Part shown: positions 53,836-61,322 of the stretch, one piece after another
Layout: each line of letters opens with the position of its first letter
Position numbering within the stretch: the first letter of the stretch is position 1
NCBI GenBank assembly: GCA_900537185.1
Contig: LS999831.1
Location: 310,001-374,000, forward strand
Reading direction: 5' to 3'
From: Cytophagales bacterium Alg240-R148
Lineage (GTDB): Bacteria; Bacteroidota; Bacteroidia; Cytophagales; Cyclobacteriaceae
DNA length: 64,000 nucleotides
Translations under genes and position numbers: made by a program
The notes under the pieces: model-generated
Databases searched by the model: none
What the model was told of the DNA's origin: nothing
What the model saw: the letters and a program-made list of their open reading frames with translations, nothing else

Positions 53836-55017
53836 TTGGCCATGAGTACAGTTTTATTAGATTATCCGGAGCTACTAGATACGCCCAACAAGTCGATGGG
53901 CCTGTCTCGAAAAGCTGATGAGCAAGTGATTGCTCACGAAGAAAAAAGCATTTTATACATTGGATACAACGCAAAAGCGTTTTGTCAAGGAATGGTAACA
54001 TTGGGGTTTGGAGGCGTTTCGATGCCCACCTTCAAAAAAGCCATCACTTGGTTAAAAGACAGTGCATCCAAAGGCATGGATTTACCACATGCCATTATTT
54101 GTGATTATGCTTTGCCGTTTGACAATATCGAAGGGGGTATTGCTTTTTTAAGAAGCAACGATGCCACGAAAGAAATCCCCATCATTTTGATAACGTCTGA
54201 ATACAAAGACGAAGAAAAAGAAAAGGCAATTAGTTTGGGTGTCAACGATTATTACGACATCAACCTAGACACCAATGATTTAAAAGATAGAATTTCTCTT
54301 CTTCTTAGATTAAACTCTTGGAAAAAGACGAACCCTACTGCTAAAAAAGAGCCAGAATTAGACATTCCTGAATTGAAAATGTATTCCATGAAGCGTTTTC
54401 TGGATATTTCAGCTTCTTTTGTAGCGTTGTTGCTTTTAAGCCCATTGTTTTTATTAATTGCAATAATTTTAAAATTAGAATCCAAAGGCCCCGTTTTTTA
54501 CGTTTCAAAACGAGCGGGAAGCAACTACAAAATCATCAACTTTTACAAGTTTCGGTCTATGAGACAGGGAGCAGACAAAGAAGTTAACAAATTGTTGCAC
54601 CTCAATCAATATACAGATGGTATAGACGTAAAAGATGAAAAAGGGGGTAACCCTGCTTTTTTCAAAATTAAAAATGATCCTCGAGTAACTACTTTCGGAA
54701 AATTTTTAAGAAAGTCTAGTTTGGATGAATTGCCTCAGCTTATCAATGTCTTTTTAGGAGATATGTCGTTGGTGGGCAACAGGCCTTTGCCTTTGTACGA
54801 AGCTGAATTGCTTACCAAAGACCAATATGCTTTGAGATTTCTAGCTCCAGCGGGGATTACAGGCTTATGGCAAGTTACAAAAAGAGGTAGAGAAGAAATG
54901 TCGGAAGAAGAAAGAATGCAATTAGACATGGACTACGCCCGACACAATTCATTTTTATTCGATTTAAAAATTATTTTAAAAACAATTCCTGCTTTAATAC
55001 AAAAAGAGGAAGTCTAA
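53836..55017 (+). CDS. Pseudo-receiver fused to a phosphoglycosyl transferase
   Basis: 393 residues. Residues 37-155 have receiver shape and keep Asp88 (IICDYALP) and Thr118 (IILITSE), but the acidic pair is Gly41-Tyr42 (ILYIGYN) and the conserved Lys is Ile140 (DYYDIN), so phosphorylation in the usual way is unlikely. Residues 183-390 form a bacterial sugar transferase (PF02397-type) with a membrane hairpin (SASFVALLLLSPLFLLIAIIL), KFRSM, the catalytic Asp295-Glu296 in SLDELPQLINVF, and PAGITGLWQV. Such enzymes move a sugar-phosphate from UDP-sugar onto undecaprenyl phosphate, the priming step for surface glycans. A fusion of this kind with a receiver-like domain is uncommon. Confidence 0.93.
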   Translation: MAMSTVLLDYPELLDTPNKSMGLSRKADEQVIAHEEKSILYIGYNAKAFCQGMVTLGFGGVSMPTFKKAITWLKDSASKGMDLPHAIICDYALPFDNIEGGIAFLRSNDATKEIPIILITSEYKDEEKEKAISLGVNDYYDINLDTNDLKDRISLLLRLNSWKKTNPTAKKEPELDIPELKMYSMKRFLDISASFVALLLLSPLFLLIAIILKLESKGPVFYVSKRAGSNYKIINFYKFRSMRQGADKEVNKLLHLNQYTDGIDVKDEKGGNPAFFKIKNDPRVTTFGKFLRKSSLDELPQLINVFLGDMSLVGNRPLPLYEAELLTKDQYALRFLAPAGITGLWQVTKRGREEMSEEERMQLDMDYARHNSFLFDLKIILKTIPALIQKEEV

Positions 55018-55019
55018 AT

Positions 55020-56192
55020 ATGATACTTTTAGAATTGGTACTAATAGGATACTTTATTTATACAGTATCCTATTCTTTTTTTCTGGCCGTGGCGGCTCTG
55101 TTTTATAAAAACCCAAAAGCAATTCAAAAACCCAAATTCTTAAATTTTGCGGTTTTAATTCCAGCCTACAAAGAAGATGTAGTAATTCTTGAAGTAGCTG
55201 CTACTGCTGCAAGGTCCAACTATCCTAAAGATAAATTTTCTGTAGTAGTTGTGGCAGATTCTTTGCAACCCAACACTATTAGAACGTTGCGGGCAATACC
55301 GGTGGAAGTAGTAGAAGTTAATTTTGAACAAAGCACAAAAGTAAAATCGCTCAATACTGCCATGGCAGAAATTGGGGACAATTTCGATGCTGTTGCTATT
55401 TTAGATGCCGACAATTTAGTTGGTCCGGATTTCTTATTAGACATGACTGGTGTCATGGAACAAGGCTTCCATGCTGTCCAAGGGGAACGCCGCCCTAAAA
55501 ACAGCAATACAACACTGGCTTTCTTAGATGGTTTAAGCGAAGCCATCAACAACAACATTTTCCGACAAGGCACCACAGTTTTTAAGGGCGCTGCCTCTTT
55601 AAATGGTTCTGGCATGTGTTTCAACTACGCCCTGCTCAAGGGTATATTAAAAAATATGGAATCCGTAGGAGGGTTCGATCGGGAGTTAGAAATGATTTTA
55701 ATGGAACAAGGCGTAAAATCCATTTATCTTAAAAAAGCGTACGTATTGGATGAAAAGACTTCCAATTTAGGCAATTTCAAAAACCAACGAACCAGGTGGA
55801 TTTCAAGCCAGTTCTTTTACTTAAAAAAGTACTTTTCCAAAGGGATTCGCTATGGTTTAAAAGGCAACTTCGCCTACTTAAATAGTTCCATTTTAAGAAA
55901 CATTCAACTCCCTAGGTTGTTGAATTTGGGTTTCCTTACAATTTACACGCTTTTGAACGCAGTTTTTTACAACTTTTTTGAATGGAGTAATGTGGTACTG
56001 ATCCTATTTGCCATCAACACTTTCACCTTTATGATCAGCATTCCAAGAAAGTCGTACAACATGCAAATGTTGAAAGCCATACTCTACCTACCCAAGGTCT
56101 TTTTTCAAATGTTCTCTCTTTTGTTCAAGCTGAAGGGGGCCAACAAAAAGTTCATTCACACCGCTCATGGTCAGAGCGAAGTAAAAAAATAA
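55020..56192 (+). CDS. Membrane GT2-family glycosyltransferase
   Basis: 390 residues, starting 2 bp after the previous stop. An N-terminal TM (about 3-25) is followed by a GT2 core: FAVLIPAYKEDVVILEVAATAARSNYP, then VVVVADSLQPN, the D-x-D-type AILDADNLVGPDFL, and QxxRW as FKNQRTRWISSQF. The C-terminal end is membrane-embedded (LLNLGFLTIYTLLNAVFYNFF; NVVLILFAINTFTFMISI). This is the processive or cellulose-synthase-like branch of GT2, or a close relative. It would extend the lipid-linked glycan started by the phosphoglycosyl transferase. Confidence 0.87.
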   Translation: MILLELVLIGYFIYTVSYSFFLAVAALFYKNPKAIQKPKFLNFAVLIPAYKEDVVILEVAATAARSNYPKDKFSVVVVADSLQPNTIRTLRAIPVEVVEVNFEQSTKVKSLNTAMAEIGDNFDAVAILDADNLVGPDFLLDMTGVMEQGFHAVQGERRPKNSNTTLAFLDGLSEAINNNIFRQGTTVFKGAASLNGSGMCFNYALLKGILKNMESVGGFDRELEMILMEQGVKSIYLKKAYVLDEKTSNLGNFKNQRTRWISSQFFYLKKYFSKGIRYGLKGNFAYLNSSILRNIQLPRLLNLGFLTIYTLLNAVFYNFFEWSNVVLILFAINTFTFMISIPRKSYNMQMLKAILYLPKVFFQMFSLLFKLKGANKKFIHTAHGQSEVKK

Positions 56193-56204
56193 TTTGTATA
56201 CTCC

Positions 56205-57101
56205 ATGCAGGAAGAACCGTTAATTTCTATTGTTTCCATCAACTACAATACACTAAAAGACACTTTAGAATTGTTGGAATCTTTAGAGCAATGCAATTAT
56301 AAAAATCTTGAGATTTTTATAATTGACAATGCTTCTAGAGAAAATCCTGACAAAATAATACAGGAGCGATACCCCAACATTAAATTTATTAGAAGTGATA
56401 AAAACTTAGGTTTCGCCGGAGGTAACAACCTAGGTATTGTCAAGGCTACGGGAGACTTTGTGTTTCTTTTGAACAGCGACACCATCGTGAAGGCAGATTT
56501 CTTTCACGTTATGGTAGATTTTATGTTGGATCGGCCAGAAATAGGAATAGCATCTCCAAAAGTATTGTATGCTGAAAACAACATCATCCAATATGCCGGG
56601 GCAAAAAAAATAAACTTGTTAACCGGAAGAGGCAAACGGTTGGGTTTGTATGAAAGCAATGAAAACAACCCATACAATGAATGTTTTGAAACTGATTTGG
56701 GCCATGGCGCGGCTTTAATGTTAAGAAAAGAAGCCATTGAAAAAGTCGGCCTAATGCCGGAAATCTATTTTCTTTATTATGAAGAACACGATTGGACAGA
56801 GCAAATAAAAAAAGCCGGGTACAAAATGTATTACATTGGAACTACCGACATCATTCATAAGGAGTCTATTTCTATTGGAAAAGATAGCCCACTTAAAGTC
56901 TATTATTTAACTAGAAATAGACTGATTTTCCTGAGGAGAAACAGTTCGGGCTTCCAATTTATATCTGCATGCCTTTTCTTTGCGGTTTTTACTTTTCCAA
57001 AAAATACATTAAAATACCTTTTCAAAGGTGAATTTGTACTATTGAAAAATTTCTTAAAAGGTGTTTTTTGGAATTTTAAAAATAAACTAAGCCATGGGTG
57101 A
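56205..57101 (+). CDS. GT2-family glycosyltransferase (rhamnosyl-type)
   Basis: 298 residues, soluble with a possible hydrophobic end. The start [23 protein letters not shown] and [15 protein letters not shown] lead to [29 protein letters not shown], the family's N-x-G-F-x-x-x-N-N-x-G and D-x-D-type blocks. A late segment, [21 protein letters not shown], is typical of WbbL-like rhamnosyltransferases (F-x-Y-x-E-D-x-D pattern with one change). It follows the membrane GT2 gene by 12 bp and overlaps the next gene by 8 bp, so the genes are coupled. Confidence 0.9.
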   Translation: MQEEPLISIVSINYNTLKDTLELLESLEQCNYKNLEIFIIDNASRENPDKIIQERYPNIKFIRSDKNLGFAGGNNLGIVKATGDFVFLLNSDTIVKADFFHVMVDFMLDRPEIGIASPKVLYAENNIIQYAGAKKINLLTGRGKRLGLYESNENNPYNECFETDLGHGAALMLRKEAIEKVGLMPEIYFLYYEEHDWTEQIKKAGYKMYYIGTTDIIHKESISIGKDSPLKVYYLTRNRLIFLRRNSSGFQFISACLFFAVFTFPKNTLKYLFKGEFVLLKNFLKGVFWNFKNKLSHG

Positions 57102-57687
57102 GATAAAACAGAAATTTCAAAAATTTAAACAGGAATATCCGGAAAAATCATTTTTTGGAATCCTACTTGCATTAATAGTACGTGTAAGCAGGGTATTCTT
57201 AGCCAAGTGGTACCTCAGAAGTTGTACCAAATTAGGACGCTACGTCTCAATTTACGGCAAACCTAGAGTAGAAAATTTAGGCACCATGGTGCTGAACGAC
57301 GAAGTAAGGGTTTGGTCCAAAATCATTCAGGCTAAATTGTATACTGGAAAAAATGGTGTCATGAACATCGGTAAAAACTCAAGAGTGAACGGTGCGCATA
57401 TCGACGCACAACACAGCATAACCATTGGAGAGAATGTTAGAATTGCTCCTTATACACTTATTTTAGACAGTGATTTTCATGATGTGAACAATCACTTTTC
57501 TGACGGGGTATCCAAACCAATAGTTATAGAAGACGACGTATGGTTGGCAACCAGATGTACCGTATTAAAAGGTGTTACTATTGGAAAAGGAGCTGTTGTT
57601 GCTACCGGCGCTTTGGTAACCAAAGATGTTCCTGCTTACAGCATAGTAGCAGGAGTTCCGGCAAAAGTAATAAAAACATTAAAATAA
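57094..57687 (+). CDS. Left-handed beta-helix acyltransferase
   Basis: 197 residues. An N-terminal helical part ([31 protein letters not shown]) may sit on the membrane. Hexapeptide repeats follow from about residue 65, with the catalytic-type His in [12 protein letters not shown] and the run [48 protein letters not shown]. This is the WbbJ/LacA-type O-acetyltransferase, which adds an acetyl (or other acyl) group to a sugar. It sits between the second GT2 gene and the AsnB-type gene. Confidence 0.88.
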   Translation: MGEIKQKFQKFKQEYPEKSFFGILLALIVRVSRVFLAKWYLRSCTKLGRYVSIYGKPRVENLGTMVLNDEVRVWSKIIQAKLYTGKNGVMNIGKNSRVNGAHIDAQHSITIGENVRIAPYTLILDSDFHDVNNHFSDGVSKPIVIEDDVWLATRCTVLKGVTIGKGAVVATGALVTKDVPAYSIVAGVPAKVIKTLK

Positions 57688-57693
57688 AGTAAC

Positions 57694-59586
57694 ATGTGTG
57701 GATTAACAGGTTTCGTAGATTTCAACAAACAGTCTGACAAGGAAACAGTTTCTAAGATGACATCCGTTTTGCATCACAGAGGGCCAGACGATGCCGGATT
57801 GGATTTTTTCGACCAGGACTCCTACAGCATTGGGCTTGGCCACAAACGATTGTCCATTTTGGACCTTAGTGCCTTAGGCCACCAACCCTACCATTATGAG
57901 CACTTATCCATGGTATACAATGGTGAGATTTATAATTTCAAGGAAGTACGAGCAGAATTAGAAAAATTGGGTGAAACATTTGTTTCCGATTCTGACACAG
58001 AGGTAATAATCAAAAGTTTTGCACGCAAAGGACTGAGTTGTGTAGAAGACTTTATTGGAATGTTCGCCATCTCTATCTGGGACAAAAAAGAGGATAAAAT
58101 CTACCTCATTAGAGACCGAGCAGGTGTAAAACCATTGTATTATTACTGGAAAGACAACTTGTTGCTCTTTTCTTCTGAACTAAAAAGCTTCCACGAACAC
58201 CCGAATTTCCAAAAAGAATCGGACCAAGATTCCGTCTCGCTTTACTTGCAGTACAGCTACATTCCAGCACCTTATACAATTTTCAAAAATTGCTGGAAAT
58301 TAAAGCCTGGACACACACTTGTAGTGGACCTCAAAAACAAAGACATTAAAGAATTAAAATATTGGGATGTCAATGATTTTTATAACAAAGAAAAGTTAAA
58401 CATTTCTGAAGGCGAAGCCATTGAAGAACTGGAAAGCATTATGAAATCTGCATTTGATTACCGAATGGTTTCAGATGTACCGGTAGGGGTGTTTTTGAGT
58501 GGTGGTTATGATAGTTCTGCAGTTGCTGCCTTGTTACAAAAAGACAGAACGGACCAGATCCATACTTTTACAATTGGGTTTCAAGAAGATGACTTCAATG
58601 AGGCGCCTTACGCTAAAAAAGTGGCTGATTACTTGGGCACTAAGCACACCGAATATTACTGTACCCCTCAGGAAGCAGTAGATATCATTCCGAAACTGCC
58701 AGATATATACGACGAACCTTTTGGGGACAATTCTGTAATTCCAACCGTTTTGGTTAGTGAATTGGCGCGCAAACATGTGACAGTTGCTCTTTCAGCAGAT
58801 GGGGGGGATGAAATTTTTGCTGGCTATCCAAAATTCCATATGGCTCAGAAGTATACCCAAAAACTTCCAGCTTGGTCTCAATACTTATTGAGCAGAGGAA
58901 TGGACCTTGTTAACCCAAAACGATTGGGCATTGGCAACGGTATGTATAACTTTAACACCCGGTATGATAAAATAAAAAATATTTGGAAGAACGGAACTGC
59001 AACAGAAGCTATGAAGATTATTTCTCAGTTTCATACAGATTCCGAAATGAAATCTTTAATTGAATATGATTTCAACCCTAAAAAAACGTACTTTGATGGG
59101 GCGCCTGAGCTTATGGACCACAACGACGACCTCAATAAGATGTTGGCCATCGATTACAAAACCTTTCTTTTGGATAACAACTTGACAAAAGTTGACCGAG
59201 CAACCATGTCGGTAAGTTTGGAAGGAAGAGAACCGCTATTGGACCATAGAATCATTGAGTATGTAAGCCAATTGCCATCCAACCTGAAAACAAAGGACGG
59301 TGTAGACAAATATATTCTGAAAACCATCGTCCACAAACACCTTCCAACCGAATTAATGGAAAGAAAAAAAATGGGGTTTGTTGTACCAATTATGCGGTGG
59401 TTCAAAGACGATTTAAAGGACCTATTCATAGATTACCTCAATGAAGATACCATCAAAAAAAATGGTATATTTAACGCAAAGCGCGTGTTAGAAATGCGCG
59501 ATAGTTTCTTGAATGGCAAGGGAGAAAATGTTCAAAAACTATGGCATTTGCTCTTATTCCAGATGTGGAAAGAAAAGTGGGACTAA
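57694..59586 (+). CDS. asnB: Asparagine-synthase-type amidotransferase
   Basis: 630 residues, the usual AsnB length. The N-terminal glutaminase domain opens with the nucleophile Cys2 (MCGLTGF) and has HHRGPDDAG and YNGEIYNF. The synthetase domain carries the PP-loop LSGGYDSSAVAALL and the late ALSADGGDEIFAGYPKF. Within glycan operons such enzymes often amidate a sugar carboxyl group (WbpS-like) rather than make free asparagine; which applies here is not readable. It is 6 bp from the acyltransferase gene. Confidence 0.9.
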   Translation: MCGLTGFVDFNKQSDKETVSKMTSVLHHRGPDDAGLDFFDQDSYSIGLGHKRLSILDLSALGHQPYHYEHLSMVYNGEIYNFKEVRAELEKLGETFVSDSDTEVIIKSFARKGLSCVEDFIGMFAISIWDKKEDKIYLIRDRAGVKPLYYYWKDNLLLFSSELKSFHEHPNFQKESDQDSVSLYLQYSYIPAPYTIFKNCWKLKPGHTLVVDLKNKDIKELKYWDVNDFYNKEKLNISEGEAIEELESIMKSAFDYRMVSDVPVGVFLSGGYDSSAVAALLQKDRTDQIHTFTIGFQEDDFNEAPYAKKVADYLGTKHTEYYCTPQEAVDIIPKLPDIYDEPFGDNSVIPTVLVSELARKHVTVALSADGGDEIFAGYPKFHMAQKYTQKLPAWSQYLLSRGMDLVNPKRLGIGNGMYNFNTRYDKIKNIWKNGTATEAMKIISQFHTDSEMKSLIEYDFNPKKTYFDGAPELMDHNDDLNKMLAIDYKTFLLDNNLTKVDRATMSVSLEGREPLLDHRIIEYVSQLPSNLKTKDGVDKYILKTIVHKHLPTELMERKKMGFVVPIMRWFKDDLKDLFIDYLNEDTIKKNGIFNAKRVLEMRDSFLNGKGENVQKLWHLLLFQMWKEKWD

Positions 59587-59596
59587 ATAAAATTTT

Positions 59597-61153
59597 ATGA
59601 TTCTAAGGCTGACCGTATTATTATTGACTATATCAACTGCTGCCTTTGCTCAGCAGGCTACCTTTATAAAAAACAGTGTGGCTACTCGGGCCTATGAACT
59701 AGGAGACATCAATTATTTGGTACATTTGCCAAAAGAAGACACTAAAAAGGAAAAAAAACCTTTGTTGTTGTTCATTCACGGCTCCAATCAGACAGGTGGT
59801 GATATCAATAAAATTACTAGTCTTGGTCCATTGAGTTTGGTAAAAGACGATGGTGCGTTGCCCTTTATTGTTGTAGCGCCACATTTGCCTTATAAACTGG
59901 CTTCAAAATGGCCAACACAATTAATATATGACGTGCTTCAGGATGCGCTAAAAAAATACCCCATCGACGAGACCCGTATTTACATTACCGGCGTTTCAAA
60001 AGGTGCTGCTGGCGTGTGGGCTTATTGTTCAGAATACCCTGAAACTGTTACTGCAGCAATGCCCATTGCAGGCTATGGCAATAAAGACAAAGTTTGCAAC
60101 ATGAAAAATGTTCCTGTTTGGGCCTTTCATGGAGAAAATGACAAGTACATCCATGTAAAATCGAGCCGGGATTTGGTGCAAGGATTAAAGAGATGTGGTG
60201 GCGATGTCCTGTATACCGAATACCCAAATGGCAACCACGATATATGGGTTGAAACCTACCGAAACCCAGTTGTTTTTGACTGGATGATGAATTTCAAAAA
60301 AGGACAAGCACCTTTAAAGCCATCCGCCGACTTTATCAAAAGCAATTTAAAAACTAAAGCATCTAAATCTTACAAGCTACCAGCGGCCTTGCACGAGATA
60401 TCGGGAATGGTTCGTTGCAAAAATGGTGATTTATGGGCCCACAACGACAGCGGAAACAACCCGGCTATTTTTAAATTTGACTCAACCGGTCAGGTTCTAC
60501 AGTATGTGAAAATTATGGGTGCTGCAAACAAAGACTGGGAAGACATGACCTTAGACACTGCTGGCAATTTGTACATTGGCGATATTGGTAACAACAGCAA
60601 CGACAGGAAGTCATTTCAAATCTACAAACTGGACTCTAGCTACCAAGAAGCTACTCGTATTTTTGCCAAAAGGATAAATTTCACACTCCCAGACCAGCAA
60701 GACTTTCCTCCCAAACCTTCTGAATTAAACTTTGATTTTGAAGCCTTGATCTGGTTCAAAGGGAATTTGTATCTGTTTTCGAAGAACAGAACCATTCCAT
60801 TTAACGGCCTTTGCAACATCTATAAAATCCCGGACCAACCTGGAGACCACGTGGCAGAGTTTATAGGCAGCCTACAACTAGGGAATGAGAACATGGTAGA
60901 AAGTTGGGTCACAGCTGCCGATTACCACAGAACTACTGGCCAATTGGCTTTGTTATCTTCCAACAAAATGTGGCTCATCAACCAATTTGATGCAGACCAC
61001 TTCCACACTGGAAATATAAAAACAATTGAATTCAACCATTTTAGTCAAAAAGAAGCCATCAGCTTCCATTCTAATGATCAATTTTGGATTGCAGACGAAA
61101 CTTTTATGAAAATATCTGGAGGATACCTTTATTTCATCCAAATTTCGAAGTAA
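59597..61153 (+). CDS. Secreted alpha/beta hydrolase fused to a propeller-like domain
   Basis: 518 residues. A signal peptide (LTVLLLTISTAAFAQQ) precedes an alpha/beta hydrolase domain of the esterase/PHB-depolymerase type, with the nucleophile elbow GVSKGAAG (Ser134), the acid in HGENDKYIHV (Asp182) and the base in NGNHDIW (His214). From about residue 255 a second domain starts (LPAALHEISGMVRCKNGDLWAHNDSGNNP), with repeated blade-like strands (NLYIGDIGNNSNDRKSFQIYKLD; GQLALLSSNKMWLINQFD). The two-domain order suggests a surface or secreted esterase, perhaps for acylated glycans. It closes the co-directional set 10 bp after asnB. Confidence 0.8.
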   Translation: MILRLTVLLLTISTAAFAQQATFIKNSVATRAYELGDINYLVHLPKEDTKKEKKPLLLFIHGSNQTGGDINKITSLGPLSLVKDDGALPFIVVAPHLPYKLASKWPTQLIYDVLQDALKKYPIDETRIYITGVSKGAAGVWAYCSEYPETVTAAMPIAGYGNKDKVCNMKNVPVWAFHGENDKYIHVKSSRDLVQGLKRCGGDVLYTEYPNGNHDIWVETYRNPVVFDWMMNFKKGQAPLKPSADFIKSNLKTKASKSYKLPAALHEISGMVRCKNGDLWAHNDSGNNPAIFKFDSTGQVLQYVKIMGAANKDWEDMTLDTAGNLYIGDIGNNSNDRKSFQIYKLDSSYQEATRIFAKRINFTLPDQQDFPPKPSELNFDFEALIWFKGNLYLFSKNRTIPFNGLCNIYKIPDQPGDHVAEFIGSLQLGNENMVESWVTAADYHRTTGQLALLSSNKMWLINQFDADHFHTGNIKTIEFNHFSQKEAISFHSNDQFWIADETFMKISGGYLYFIQISK

Positions 61154-61286
61154 TATTTTTGGCGATAACGTTGGTTTTTCAAATCCCCAACCAATAATAT
61201 GGTCGCACTATCTAGAATTTTGTTTATTAATCATTTAATAACGCACATTTAAATGGTGTACCTTTTTCTATCACAATTAAAATCGT

Positions 61287-61294
61287 TATTTTTG
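61287..61294 (+). promoter_or_regulatory. -7 box of the beta-helix surface-protein gene
   Basis: TATTTTTG matches TAnnTTTG, 28 bases before the ATG at 61323. No convincing -33 TTTG is seen at 19 bases upstream. It implies a separate transcription start for the surface-protein gene, apart from the glycan operon. Confidence 0.5.
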
Positions 61295-61322
61295 TGTCGT
61301 ATAGCCAACGACAATCCACACT

